NCBI RefSeq assembly: GCF_902150045.1
Contig: NZ_CABFVU010000002.1
Coordinates: 1,228,001-1,292,000 of the forward strand
DNA length: 64,000 bases
Direction: 5' to 3'
Source: Chitinophaga polysaccharea
GTDB taxonomy: Bacteria > Bacteroidota > Bacteroidia > Chitinophagales > Chitinophagaceae
Below, piece after piece: positions 8,032 through 17,350 of the stretch. The number at the start of each line of letters is the position of its first letter. Position 1 is the first letter of the stretch. The position numbers and the translations under genes were made by a program. The notes beneath the pieces are model-generated. The model was not told where the DNA came from. It saw only the letters and a program-made list of their open reading frames with translations, and did not search any database.

Positions 8032-11000
8032 TTATACTAGTGCTGCTGCGGTTTTTTGAATAGATTTTTCCAGCAATGCCTTCACTTCCGATTTGCAGCT
8101 GCCGCAACCCAGTCCTGCGCCTGAAGCCTGGCAAAGCTGTTGCAGGTTATCGCAGCCATCGGCTATTTTTTCCATGATATTGCCTTCGCCTACATTGCCA
8201 CAGGAACATACCAGCCTGCCAATCACCGGTGTGCCTTTTTTGCCGGAGCGTAACAGCTCCAGCCGCTTATCCGACAGTTCTATTTTTTGCTGGATAAGGT
8301 CCCTGAATTCAATAAACTCTGATTTATCGCCGATCAGGATGGCTCCCACCAGTTTGTCCTGGTGAATGATACATTTTTTATAGTACCGTTTTGCTTTATC
8401 AATGAACACTACCTCTTCGTATGCCGGGTCTTTGGGTGTTTCTACCATTCCCAGCGAGCAAAGATCAGTACCGTGCATTTTCAGGATGTTCATAAACAGG
8501 GAGCCCTGGTAATAGTTGCTGATATCGCCGTTCAGGTAACGGGCCACCACTTCCGCCTGTTGCTCCGCTGCCGCGGTAATACCGTACAGGGTGCCGTTGA
8601 AAGCTGCAATTTCCCCGATGGCATATATTTCCGGGTCGCTGGTTTGCAGGTATTCATTTACCACCACGCCACGGTTACATTCCAGCTGCGCAGCCTGTGC
8701 AAGCTCTATATTGGGAACCGTGCCTATAGACATTACCACCGCCTGGCAGGGAATATATAAACCACTTTTCAGCTGTATGCCTTCCAGTTGCTCATGCCCG
8801 GAAAAACGGTTGATTTCATCGTTGTAGTAGATGTCAATACCCCTGTCGGTGAGCTCTTCATAAAGAAGCTGTCCGCCAAGTGCGTCCAGTTGCCGGTCCA
8901 TCAGCCGGGAAGTACGTTGTATAACGCCAACGTCTATATTCATTTCTTTGAGAGATGCCGCCAGCTCAATCCCCAATAATCCACCTCCCACTATCATTAC
9001 TTTCCCCCTGGCGGGATCTATATGTTGTTTGAAGGCGTCTGCATCCATCCGGGTGCGCATGGTAAATATGCCTGGTATGGCGGGAATATCGCGGAGAGTG
9101 GCTGCCCGGCTGCCGGTAGCCATCAGCAGTATATCGTACGTATGTACGTTCCCGTTACTGTCTGTAAGTAATTTGTTCGCGCGGTCAATATGCGTAATGC
9201 TCACTCCCCTGTGTAATGTGATATTATAAGCTATTTCTTCCGCACGGGTCATTTTTACCAGCTGCTTCCACTGTTGTGTGCCGCTGATATAGTCCGGCAG
9301 CATCACGCGGTTATAGAACGGGAGATTTTCTTTGCTGAAAACCACAATTTCATCGGAGGTGTTCAGTTCACGGTACGACTTTACAAAGCCGCAGGCTCCG
9401 GCTCCGGCTCCTATTATCATGATCTTCTGTACAGGCTTGCGGTAGCGTTCTACCTGCACGGCTGCATATTTGAAATCCGGCTGTTTGGAAATAGGATCCA
9501 GTATAGTGCTGGTAAGATTGTTGGCGCGGTGCAGATCGTTCTGAAGTATTTTGCCCCAATGCATAGGCAGGAACACCACCCCTTTTTTTATGGTGTTGCT
9601 CAGTTGTGCTTTTACCCGCACCGTACCGCGCCCATTGGTAACGGTAACAATATCATCAGCGGAAATGCCACGCTGCCGCGCATCTTCAGGGTGTATTTCC
9701 AGGAAGGAGGCGGAGATGTGTTGCTTCAGTTTACTAACCTTACCGGTTTTGCTCATAGTGTGCCATTGATCACGGATACGGCCGGTGGTAAGAATTAACG
9801 GCAGTTCGCTGCTAAGTGGCTCCGACTTGTTTTCATCGTCAAAACTATGGATCACAGCCCTTTTATCGGGCGTGTAAAACTGGTGGTCGCGGAACAGCCG
9901 TGGTGTGCCGTTACCGGATTGATAAGGCCACTGCACGCTGCGTTGTGCTTTGATAATATCGTAGTTCAGTTCACTTACATCAATATTGGTACCTGCAGTA
10001 AGACGGCAATGCTCATCATATATCTCAGATGCATTCGTATAATCGAAACCGTGATATCCCATTTTTTGTGCAAACCGGCAAATGATCTCTGCATCGGGCA
10101 GTGCTTCTCCAGGTGCGTCGTTTATCTTGGCAAGATAGCTGATGCGCCGTTCGGCATTGGTCATGGTTCCTTCTTTTTCCGTCCATGCTGCAGCGGGCAG
10201 TACCACGTCCGCATAGCGCAGGGTTTCCGGTTTATTGGATATTTCCTGTACTACCACGTACTTTGCCTTTTGCAGTGCAGCCTCGGCAAAACGTGCATCC
10301 GGTAAGCTAACGAGCGGATTAGTACACATGATCCAGATGGCTTTTAGCCGTCCGTCGTTCAGCGCGGTGAACATTTCTGTAGCGGTAAGACCAGGTTTAT
10401 CTGAAAGTTCCGTACCTCCCCAGAATTCCTGTACTTCCTTGCGGTGTGCGGGATTGTTCAGCACCCGGTGTGCCGGGAGAAGGTTGGATAAACCGCCTAC
10501 TTCGCGGCCACCCATGGCGTTAGGCTGGCCTGTTAAGGAGAATGGTCCGCTGCCGGGCCTGCCGATTTGCCCGGTAATAAGGTGGAGGTTTATAAGGCTG
10601 AGATTTTTATGCACGCCTACTGAGCTTTGATTCAATCCCATTGTCCAGAAGGTCATAAAGCCGGAGGCGTTGCCAATATAATCTGCCGCCCTGTGAATAT
10701 CTTCTGCCGCTACACCGCAAATGGCCGCGGCCTCTTCTATTGTGCGTTCCATCACGGTATCCTTATACCGGTCGAAACCATTGGTGTGCTCTTTTACAAA
10801 GGAGCTGTCGGTATACCCACCGGTAATAAGCGCCCGGCCTATGGCATGATGCAGTACAATATCAGTACCCGGGTTTACCTGCAGGTGCAGGTCGGCCAGG
10901 GCACAGCTCTGCGTAACCCGCGGATCGCTTACAATGATCTTCATGGCGGGATTGGCTGCCCTGGCGGCTTCCACCCTGCGCCACAAAATAGGATGGCACC

Positions 11001-11529
11001 ATGCAGGATTTGCGCCTGCTACAAAAATGCAATCGGCCTGCTCTATATCATCATAGGTGCCAGGCACGGCATCTTCTCCCAAAGCCATCTTATAGGCAAC
11101 CACGGCACTGCTCATACACAGCCTGGAATTTGTATCTATATTATTGCTGCCAATAAATCCCTTGATCAGTTTGTTTACTACATAATATTCTTCTGTAAGG
11201 CATTGCCCGGATGCGTAGAAGGCTACTGCATCCGGACCATGTTTTTTGATAATTGCTGCAAACACCGCGGCGGTGCGCTCCAACGCCTGGTCCCAGGTAA
11301 CCCTTTGCCGTGGAAGGTTACGATGATACCGCATTTCAGGATATAACAATCTGTCTGAAGTATCCATCACCGTATAATGCAGGTTCATTCCTTTGGAACA
11401 AAGCATGCCTTTATTAACCGGGTGTGTTTTATCACCTTCTACATGCAGCTTGCCCTGGCGGTCTTTATGTACCACTATTCCACAGCCTACGCCACAGTAA
11501 CAACAGGTGGATTTGAATGATGCTTGCAT
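8032..11529 (-). CDS. nasC: Assimilatory nitrate reductase, molybdopterin catalytic domain fused to FAD/BFD module
   Basis: 1165 residues. The N terminus has the [4Fe-4S] ligands C9, C12, C16 and C44 of Nap/Nas-type enzymes, and C138 in SRLCMSSAVVAYKMALG is the expected Mo ligand. The bis-MGD domains run to about residue 690, including the dinucleotide-binding region ending in FLPMHWG. A second module (about 705-1090) is an NirB/NasB-like pyridine-nucleotide oxidoreductase with GAGAGACGF and a later GGGLLGIELA NAD(P)H-binding loop. The C terminus is a BFD-type [2Fe-2S] domain (VCSCGNVGEGN and GLGCGSCKSEV). The fusion would let one cytoplasmic polypeptide take electrons from NAD(P)H and reduce nitrate to nitrite. 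It lies 20 bases behind narK. Confidence 0.92.
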   Translation of the reverse strand: MQASFKSTCCYCGVGCGIVVHKDRQGKLHVEGDKTHPVNKGMLCSKGMNLHYTVMDTSDRLLYPEMRYHRNLPRQRVTWDQALERTAAVFAAIIKKHGPDAVAFYASGQCLTEEYYVVNKLIKGFIGSNNIDTNSRLCMSSAVVAYKMALGEDAVPGTYDDIEQADCIFVAGANPAWCHPILWRRVEAARAANPAMKIIVSDPRVTQSCALADLHLQVNPGTDIVLHHAIGRALITGGYTDSSFVKEHTNGFDRYKDTVMERTIEEAAAICGVAAEDIHRAADYIGNASGFMTFWTMGLNQSSVGVHKNLSLINLHLITGQIGRPGSGPFSLTGQPNAMGGREVGGLSNLLPAHRVLNNPAHRKEVQEFWGGTELSDKPGLTATEMFTALNDGRLKAIWIMCTNPLVSLPDARFAEAALQKAKYVVVQEISNKPETLRYADVVLPAAAWTEKEGTMTNAERRISYLAKINDAPGEALPDAEIICRFAQKMGYHGFDYTNASEIYDEHCRLTAGTNIDVSELNYDIIKAQRSVQWPYQSGNGTPRLFRDHQFYTPDKRAVIHSFDDENKSEPLSSELPLILTTGRIRDQWHTMSKTGKVSKLKQHISASFLEIHPEDARQRGISADDIVTVTNGRGTVRVKAQLSNTIKKGVVFLPMHWGKILQNDLHRANNLTSTILDPISKQPDFKYAAVQVERYRKPVQKIMIIGAGAGACGFVKSYRELNTSDEIVVFSKENLPFYNRVMLPDYISGTQQWKQLVKMTRAEEIAYNITLHRGVSITHIDRANKLLTDSNGNVHTYDILLMATGSRAATLRDIPAIPGIFTMRTRMDADAFKQHIDPARGKVMIVGGGLLGIELAASLKEMNIDVGVIQRTSRLMDRQLDALGGQLLYEELTDRGIDIYYNDEINRFSGHEQLEGIQLKSGLYIPCQAVVMSIGTVPNIELAQAAQLECNRGVVVNEYLQTSDPEIYAIGEIAAFNGTLYGITAAAEQQAEVVARYLNGDISNYYQGSLFMNILKMHGTDLCSLGMVETPKDPAYEEVVFIDKAKRYYKKCIIHQDKLVGAILIGDKSEFIEFRDLIQQKIELSDKRLELLRSGKKGTPVIGRLVCSCGNVGEGNIMEKIADGCDNLQQLCQASGAGLGCGSCKSEVKALLEKSIQKTAAALV

Positions 11530-11549
11530 GCTTTAGGTTTTACAATGAT

Positions 11550-12839
11550 TTATGAAACTGCTACCGGTGTTATTACCGGTGCATCCTCAGCAGCAGGTTG
11601 CCGGGTAAAGCGTGTCAGCATTACGATGCAGGAGATAGCTATCACTACATAACCGATATACGTGAACGCCTGTACGTAACTGATGCTGTCTGATTTGAAC
11701 AGGAAGCCGAACAACATGCCGCCCAGGTTACCACCTGCACCAACAATGCCGCTTACCAGTCCTGCATTTTTTTCATTGATAAAAGGCACAATGCCGTAAG
11801 TAGCGCCATTGGCCATTTTCAGGAAAAGCGCAAAGCTCAGCATAGCAATGATGGCCACTATCAGCGAGCCGGCCTGTGCAAATAATAATAAACCAATACC
11901 TTCCGCCAGCAGCATCAGGGCCAATAACCATCCTTTTCCTCTCATGCCAAACCTGGCGCCTGCTTTGTCTGAAATAATGCCGCCCAATGCCCGTGCAAAC
12001 AGGTTCATAAAACCAAAGATGCCGGCCCAGAACCCCGCGCTGCCCTGCGAAAGTTGAAAAGTATCTACAAAATGTAAGGACGCTACGTTGTCGAAAGTGA
12101 TCTCCATTCCGAAACACATGCCATATGCCAGTGTAAGCGCCCAGATGCGCCAGTCGCCCAACACAGACCAATCCGTTTTATTATCTTTCTTATTATAACC
12201 TATCTCATCAAAGTTACCGTTAGGCGTATCTTTTGTATAGCGGTAATACAGGTACGCTACACCCAGCATCATCAAACCCGGCAGTATCATGGCATACCGC
12301 CATGCTTCATGTTTAGTGTAACCAAAACCAACAATCGCAGCAAATATCACCGGCATCACCATGTTGGTAACGCCTCCGCCCAGGTTGCCCCAGCCACCGG
12401 TAATGGCATTGGCGGTGCCCTTGATGGCAGGGGCAAACATAAGGGAGGTGTGAAACTGCGTAATAACGAAAGAACCTCCGATAACGCTGATGGCTAAACG
12501 GAACAGCAGAAAGGAGGTGTAGTCTTTTGATAATCCTACCAGGAATACAGGCAAGGAGCCCAGCAATAGCAGTCGGATAGCGGTTTTGCGGGGCCCCCAG
12601 GTATCACAGAGCCGGCCAATGATCAGCCTTGCTATGATGGTGCCGGATACGGAAGCAATAATGATATTACCTACCTGCGATTTGGTTAATCCGAGATCTG
12701 CACGGATGGTAGGCATCAGCGGCGCTAATCCGAACCAGCCAAAGAAGCAGACAAAGAACATCAGCCACGTAATATGAAACGTGCGCATCTGTATGGTATC
12801 AACACTGAATATTTTTAATTTCTCTAAAGGAGCAGCCAT
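11550..12839 (-). CDS. NarK/NasA-type nitrate/nitrite MFS transporter
   Basis: 429 residues with about 12 membrane segments. The N-terminal half has FFGWFGLAPLMPTIRADLGLT and GRLCDTWGPRKTA, and the middle has the NNP-type FHTSLMFAPAIKGTANAITGGWGNLGGG signature. The second half repeats a GIVGAGGNLGG nitrate-signature loop. NNP-family members carry nitrate in and/or nitrite out across the inner membrane. Its place between an outer-membrane porin gene and the nitrate reductase gene fits nitrate uptake for assimilation. It starts 17 bases after the porin stop codon, so cotranscription is very likely. Confidence 0.92.
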   Translation of the reverse strand: MAAPLEKLKIFSVDTIQMRTFHITWLMFFVCFFGWFGLAPLMPTIRADLGLTKSQVGNIIIASVSGTIIARLIIGRLCDTWGPRKTAIRLLLLGSLPVFLVGLSKDYTSFLLFRLAISVIGGSFVITQFHTSLMFAPAIKGTANAITGGWGNLGGGVTNMVMPVIFAAIVGFGYTKHEAWRYAMILPGLMMLGVAYLYYRYTKDTPNGNFDEIGYNKKDNKTDWSVLGDWRIWALTLAYGMCFGMEITFDNVASLHFVDTFQLSQGSAGFWAGIFGFMNLFARALGGIISDKAGARFGMRGKGWLLALMLLAEGIGLLLFAQAGSLIVAIIAMLSFALFLKMANGATYGIVPFINEKNAGLVSGIVGAGGNLGGMLFGFLFKSDSISYVQAFTYIGYVVIAISCIVMLTRFTRQPAAEDAPVITPVAVS

Positions 12840-12856
12840 GTGTAATGTTTTACAGG

Positions 12857-14179
12857 TTATTTAATCAGGAATTCAGGACGGATGTTAACCGAGATATACG
12901 CCCAGTTACTGTTCGGCGAAGCGTTTTTTACATTTTTAACAGTAGGGGAAGACAGGGTGGCAGTACTCCAGAAGTGGCTGTAGCCTGCTTCTAGTCCTAT
13001 CATCCTGGTAAGCGTGTAATTTGCTGTTACATCTGCTTCCGTTCCAAACTGTTTATTCATGCCGGTTACATCTGCGGCACTGAAAAACTCATGTACATCG
13101 CCGGTTAATGCCCACCTGGCGCCCGGTTTCAATTTTGTTTTTACATAATAATCCTGTAGTCCTTTATTGCCAAAACCGCTGGCTACATAGAAGTAATCCA
13201 TATTACCCCAGAACTTATGCGGTGTGCCGTACAGCGGGTCAAAATCAGGGCTGGTGTAATCTGCTCCTGCGCCTGCGCTGAATACTTTATTCACACTGTA
13301 AAAGAAGGAGCCGGAGAGTAAACTGCCGCTCACCGTTTGTCCGTTCCCGTTGGTACCAAACTGGTGATACGCGGCAGCTGTATAGGTAAATCTGTTGAAC
13401 GCCTGTGTATAAAATAATCCCGTGGTCATGCGGGTGTTCACGGCTCCTTCATAGGTTTTCACCGCTACATGTTCCACGCTGTCGATATGATATTTTGAAA
13501 ACTGGTCGGCCAGGAAAAGAAAAGATAAGTTCCCTTTGTTCAGTTTCCTGGATACATATGCATACTCCAGGCTTTTGTACATATTCCCGCCATTGGTATT
13601 GGCTGTATAGTTGCCCGGAGGTGTAGCATTGTAAATACTGCCGCTGGCATTTTCTTTATTCTGGTTGAAAGCTGCGCCTATGTGGAAGATCCAGGCATTG
13701 CTTTCGTACTTTAATACCGCTGCATCATGCCGGCGACCCTGCTGCAGCCAATCGAGGTTTCCCAACAGGCGGCTGTCGTCGTACACCAGCTCCTGCCGGC
13801 CAATTTTCAGCGAAAGACTTTTATTTTTCACCACTGTGTCTGTCAGTAATATTTCCGCCCACGCTTCATGCAGCATAAACCCGTTGTTATCCGGGGTAGT
13901 GGTGCGGTTAATAGTAGATCCGTCCTGTCCCCAAACGCGTACATCCTGCACCGTTAATCCCAGCTTGATGCGGTAGGCGCTGAATCCGGCCATTAACCGG
14001 GTACGCTGGGAAGTGAAAAAGGCGGGCGCTGCGCCCTCAGGTTGGGGGGACCCTTGTCCGTTACGTAGCTCGGTGCGGGTTCTGAGTTGTGCGCCGAGTG
14101 TGAGCTGGGCATAACCGTACTGCGATAACAACAGTCCGGGTAGTATCAATGATACCTTGCCTGGAAACCATTTTTTCAT
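12857..14179 (-). CDS. Alginate-export-family outer-membrane porin in nitrate operon
   Basis: 440 residues from the ATG at 14179; the upstream in-frame ATG at 14212 would place 11 polar residues before the signal peptide (MKKWFPGKVSLILPGLLLSQYGYAQ). The mature part is a strand-rich beta-barrel with the alginate_exp-type start LTLGAQLRTRTELRNG, RTRLMAGF and the GRQELVYDDSRLLGNLDW segment that marks this family. In this operon alginate is an unlikely cargo. I infer a channel that lets nitrate or nitrite through the outer membrane. It is 85 bases from nirD and 17 bases from narK. Confidence 0.85.
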   Translation of the reverse strand: MKKWFPGKVSLILPGLLLSQYGYAQLTLGAQLRTRTELRNGQGSPQPEGAAPAFFTSQRTRLMAGFSAYRIKLGLTVQDVRVWGQDGSTINRTTTPDNNGFMLHEAWAEILLTDTVVKNKSLSLKIGRQELVYDDSRLLGNLDWLQQGRRHDAAVLKYESNAWIFHIGAAFNQNKENASGSIYNATPPGNYTANTNGGNMYKSLEYAYVSRKLNKGNLSFLFLADQFSKYHIDSVEHVAVKTYEGAVNTRMTTGLFYTQAFNRFTYTAAAYHQFGTNGNGQTVSGSLLSGSFFYSVNKVFSAGAGADYTSPDFDPLYGTPHKFWGNMDYFYVASGFGNKGLQDYYVKTKLKPGARWALTGDVHEFFSAADVTGMNKQFGTEADVTANYTLTRMIGLEAGYSHFWSTATLSSPTVKNVKNASPNSNWAYISVNIRPEFLIK

Positions 14180-14264
14180 GTAACTTTGGTTGATTTTGAA
14201 TGAGCCAATCATCTCAGGTCAGAAACCCGGTTAGCCTGCCAGCTGCCGGGTTTCGTTTATTATA

Positions 14265-14642
14265 TTATGCGCCGGCCATTTCCATCTCAGCTGTTACGCC
14301 TATATATACCATGTCATCCACGATTTTTACAGGGTAGGTAGTGAGGGAACATTCGTGCTCGTCTGACAGGCAACGGCCGTCTTTCAGTGAGAATGTTTTT
14401 TTATGAAAAGGACAGGCTACTTTAGGCTCATCTTTTACGGTGCCGGTCATGCCACGGCTGAGCGCCATCTGCTGGCGGTGCGGGCAAAGGTTCTGGGTGG
14501 CATACCATTCATTTCTGCGGGCAAAAAAGAACAGGGCTATCTGCTCCTCTTTATACTTTACGCAAACGCCGCCATTGGTAGGTACATCTGATGTTTTGCA
14601 GGCAAGGAACCAGCTGATGGTAGTTGTGTGAGTAGTAGACAT
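14265..14642 (-). CDS. nirD: Nitrite reductase small subunit (Rieske-type)
   Basis: 125 residues. The protein keeps a full Rieske [2Fe-2S] motif pair: CPHRQQMALSRG and, 18 residues on, CPFHKKTF. NirD is the small partner of NirB in NAD(P)H-dependent reduction of nitrite to ammonium. Many proteobacterial NirD proteins have lost these ligands, while this one retains them and is expected to bind a cluster. It begins 24 bases after the nirB stop on the same strand, so the two form one transcription unit. No signal peptide is seen, which fits the cytoplasm. Confidence 0.9.
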   Translation of the reverse strand: MSTTHTTTISWFLACKTSDVPTNGGVCVKYKEEQIALFFFARRNEWYATQNLCPHRQQMALSRGMTGTVKDEPKVACPFHKKTFSLKDGRCLSDEHECSLTTYPVKIVDDMVYIGVTAEMEMAGA

Positions 14643-14666
14643 AGCAGTGTATTTTGTGTAAAGAAT

Positions 14667-17165
14667 TTATTTCCATTCCGCAGCCCTTTTCTGGGCGCGC
14701 ATTGATTCAAATTTTACGGTCGGATCTTTGTCGGCCGGGGCATTTACAAAGTGGGAGAAACGCTTGCGCAGCTCAGGGTTTTCCACCACTTCCCTCCATT
14801 CGCATTTGTAGTTATCTACGAGGAACTGCATTTCTGTTTCAAGCTGGGCGGCTATACCAAGACTATCATTCACCACTACATTGCGTAAATAATCCATGCC
14901 ACCGTCCAGTTTGTTGAGCCAGGTGGCTGTACGTGTCAGCGGATCAGCCGTTTTAATATAGAACATCAGGAAGCGGTCTATATATTTGATGCAGGTTTCG
15001 CTGTCGATATCTGAAGCCAGCAATTGTGCATGCTGGGGCTTGGAGCCACCGTTACCGCATACATAAAGGTTCCAGCCTTTTTCGGTGGCAATAATGCCAA
15101 AGTCTTTGGATTGTGCCTCTGCGCATTCGCGGATACAACCCGATACGGCCGATTTAATTTTATGCGGCGCCCGCAGGCCGCGGTAACGTTCTTCTATCCG
15201 GATGGCAAAGCTCACACTGTCGTGCAGTCCGAAGCGACACCAGGTGGAGCCTACGCAGCTTTTTACGGTGCGGAGCGCTTTACCGTAAGCATGACCGCTT
15301 TCAAAACCCGCTGCAATCAGTTCTTCCCAGATATTGGGCAGGTCGCTGAGGTGTGCGCCAAACAGGTCGATGCGCTGTCCGCCGGTGATTTTCGTATAGA
15401 GATTATATTTAGTGCCTATCTGGCCGATCACTACCAGTTTCTCCGGTGTGATTTCCCCTCCCGGTATCCTTGGAACCACGGAATAGGTACCACCTTTCTG
15501 GATATTGGCAAGGTAGCGGTCATTGGAGTCCTGTGCAGTATCATTGCCTTTATCAAGGATCATATCGTTCCACAAACTGGCCAGGATGGAGGCTACCACT
15601 GGTTTGCACACCTCGCAGCCTTCCCCGTCGCCATAATGGTCCAGCACCTCATCAAAGGAACGGAGCGACTTTACCTTAATAAGATCCAGCATTTCCTGGC
15701 GGGAGTAGGGAAAGTGCTCGCACACCACGTTGCGGATATATTTGCCCTGTGCTTTCATGGTGGCGGTGATCAGGTCTTTCACCATAGGAGTGCATCCACC
15801 GCAGCAGGTACCGGCTTTGGTACATTTCTTTACTTCGTCCAGTGTTTCAAATCCGTCGGTTACTGCCTGGCAGATAGTGCCTTTGCTTACACTTTCGCAG
15901 CTGCAGATCATTGCTTCATCGGGAAGGGCTGTAACGCCGGCGCCCGTATCAGCGCTGCCGCTCCTGTTGCCCAGGAGCAGGTCTTCCGGGTTTGCAGGTA
16001 ACGGCAATTTGTTTTTAGTGGTTTGCAGCAGCATGTTGTAAGCCGCTGCATCGCCTATCAGGATGCCGCCCAGGAGGAACTGGCCGTCTGTAGTAATATT
16101 GATCCTTTTATAAGTGCCTTTGAACTTATCTTCAAATACAATGCTGTGGCAGTTTTCAGGATCAGAGAAAGGATCTCCGAAGCTGGCTACATCTACCCCG
16201 ATGAGCTTTAACTTGGTGCTCATATCAAAGCCGATGAAGGCTTTGGCTTCACCGGTGATATGGGAGGCGGCCACTTCTGCCATTTCATAGCCCGGGGCTA
16301 CCAGGCCATAGATCATGTTGTTGTAAAGTGCGCACTCGCCAATGGAATATATAAAGGAGTCGCTTGTCTGCATTTGTTCGTTTACCACGATGCCGCCGCG
16401 CGGGCCAACGGTAAGACCAGCCGCACGTGCCAGTTCGTCGCGCGGTTTAATACCGGCAGACACTACCAGGATGTCTGTTTCCAGGATGGTATCATCGGAG
16501 AACTGTAAGCCGGTTATGGCATCATCACCCAGTACTTCCCGGGTATTTTTGCCTGTTAGTACTTTCAGCCCCAGGCCTGCCAGTTTGTTTTGCAGGATAG
16601 TAGAGCCCTGTTCATCTATCTGGCGGGGCATAAGACGGGAAGAGAACTCCACCACATGCGTGTTATTAATACCGAGGTCAAGGAGGGCTTTGGCGGCTTC
16701 CAGTCCCAGCAATCCACCGCCTATCACGGCGCCGCTGCGGGCATTGGGCGCATAGTCCTTCATCATTTCCAGGTCTTCTATGGTGCGGTAAATAAATACG
16801 CCTTTTTTATCCATGCCCGGTACCGGTGGTACAAAAGCGGCGGATCCGGTGGCAATTACCAGGTAGTCGTAGTTTTCCACAATGCCCTTATAGGACTGTA
16901 CCGTTTTCTGGGTGCGGTCAATCTGTAGCACCGGGTCGCCCAGGTGCAGCCGTATTCCCTGCTCCACGTACCAGTCGGCCGTAGCTAGCAGTAGATCATC
17001 GGCTGTTTTGCCGTCAAACCAGGAAGTAAGATGTACACGATCGTAAGCGGGACGGGGTTCTTCTCCAAATACAACCAGTTCTATCGGGGTATCGGCAGAT
17101 TTGGAAAGGATCTTCTCACAAAATTTGTAGCCCACCATACCGTTTCCTATAACTACTATTTTCAT
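14667..17165 (-). CDS. nirB: NAD(P)H nitrite reductase large subunit
   Basis: 832 residues, the usual length for NirB. Order of domains: FAD/NAD(P)H oxidoreductase at residues 1-400 (MKIVVIGNGMVGYKFCEKI, GGGLLGLEAAKALLDLG), a BFD-like [2Fe-2S] region (ICSCESVSKGTI and CCGGCTPMV) followed by a second cysteine pair (GCEVCKPVV), then the ferredoxin-like and siroheme/[4Fe-4S] halves. The siroheme ligands are in CVGSTWCRFG and SGCIRECAEAQSKDFG. It reduces nitrite to ammonium with six electrons. It is the first gene of the six-gene minus-strand operon and is divergent from cobA, which makes the siroheme precursor. The 185-base AT-rich gap between them should hold both promoters. Confidence 0.94.
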   Translation of the reverse strand: MKIVVIGNGMVGYKFCEKILSKSADTPIELVVFGEEPRPAYDRVHLTSWFDGKTADDLLLATADWYVEQGIRLHLGDPVLQIDRTQKTVQSYKGIVENYDYLVIATGSAAFVPPVPGMDKKGVFIYRTIEDLEMMKDYAPNARSGAVIGGGLLGLEAAKALLDLGINNTHVVEFSSRLMPRQIDEQGSTILQNKLAGLGLKVLTGKNTREVLGDDAITGLQFSDDTILETDILVVSAGIKPRDELARAAGLTVGPRGGIVVNEQMQTSDSFIYSIGECALYNNMIYGLVAPGYEMAEVAASHITGEAKAFIGFDMSTKLKLIGVDVASFGDPFSDPENCHSIVFEDKFKGTYKRINITTDGQFLLGGILIGDAAAYNMLLQTTKNKLPLPANPEDLLLGNRSGSADTGAGVTALPDEAMICSCESVSKGTICQAVTDGFETLDEVKKCTKAGTCCGGCTPMVKDLITATMKAQGKYIRNVVCEHFPYSRQEMLDLIKVKSLRSFDEVLDHYGDGEGCEVCKPVVASILASLWNDMILDKGNDTAQDSNDRYLANIQKGGTYSVVPRIPGGEITPEKLVVIGQIGTKYNLYTKITGGQRIDLFGAHLSDLPNIWEELIAAGFESGHAYGKALRTVKSCVGSTWCRFGLHDSVSFAIRIEERYRGLRAPHKIKSAVSGCIRECAEAQSKDFGIIATEKGWNLYVCGNGGSKPQHAQLLASDIDSETCIKYIDRFLMFYIKTADPLTRTATWLNKLDGGMDYLRNVVVNDSLGIAAQLETEMQFLVDNYKCEWREVVENPELRKRFSHFVNAPADKDPTVKFESMRAQKRAAEWK

Positions 17166-17350
17166 TCGACTATATTTAAGGATCAGAAAACTTGAATTAT
17201 ATTATAATTTATTTAATATAATATTATTTCTTGCTTTGGAGATGATTTTTAGCGGAGGTGTATGATGTTGGTTATAAAATTAAGCGTTTTTGTTTTAATT
17301 TTATGTATGATTCAATGTTAAATCATCACATAATTTTAAATACAATATGT
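17166..17350. promoter_or_regulatory. AT-rich divergent promoter region nirB/cobA
   Basis: This 185-base gap separates the nitrate operon from cobA. It is strongly AT-rich and contains a 9-9-9 inverted repeat at 17196-17222 (ATTATATTA ... TAATATAAT). It also has three copies of a TATGAT-like half site, at about 17270, 17305 and (inverted, AATCAT) 17322. No perfect copy of the palindrome found upstream of the ClC gene is present, so the control sites here are only suggested. Confidence 0.4.

Noticed and set aside
9274-9798. Long opposite-strand open frames within the nitrate reductase gene (also in nirB and topB).
   Set aside because: These are shadows of strongly supported genes; their translations show no domain signature and codon patterns fit the opposite strand.
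12857-14179. The porin as an alginate secretion protein.
   Set aside because: No alginate or other exopolysaccharide genes are present and the operon is entirely nitrate-related; only the family fold supports the name.
17196-17330. Possible Fnr sites in the nirB/cobA gap (TATGAT-like half sites and an ATGATT ... AATCAT repeat).
   Set aside because: The half sites are spaced 8 bases apart or mismatched, not the 4-base centre of Fnr-type sites, and the region is so AT-rich that chance matches are expected.
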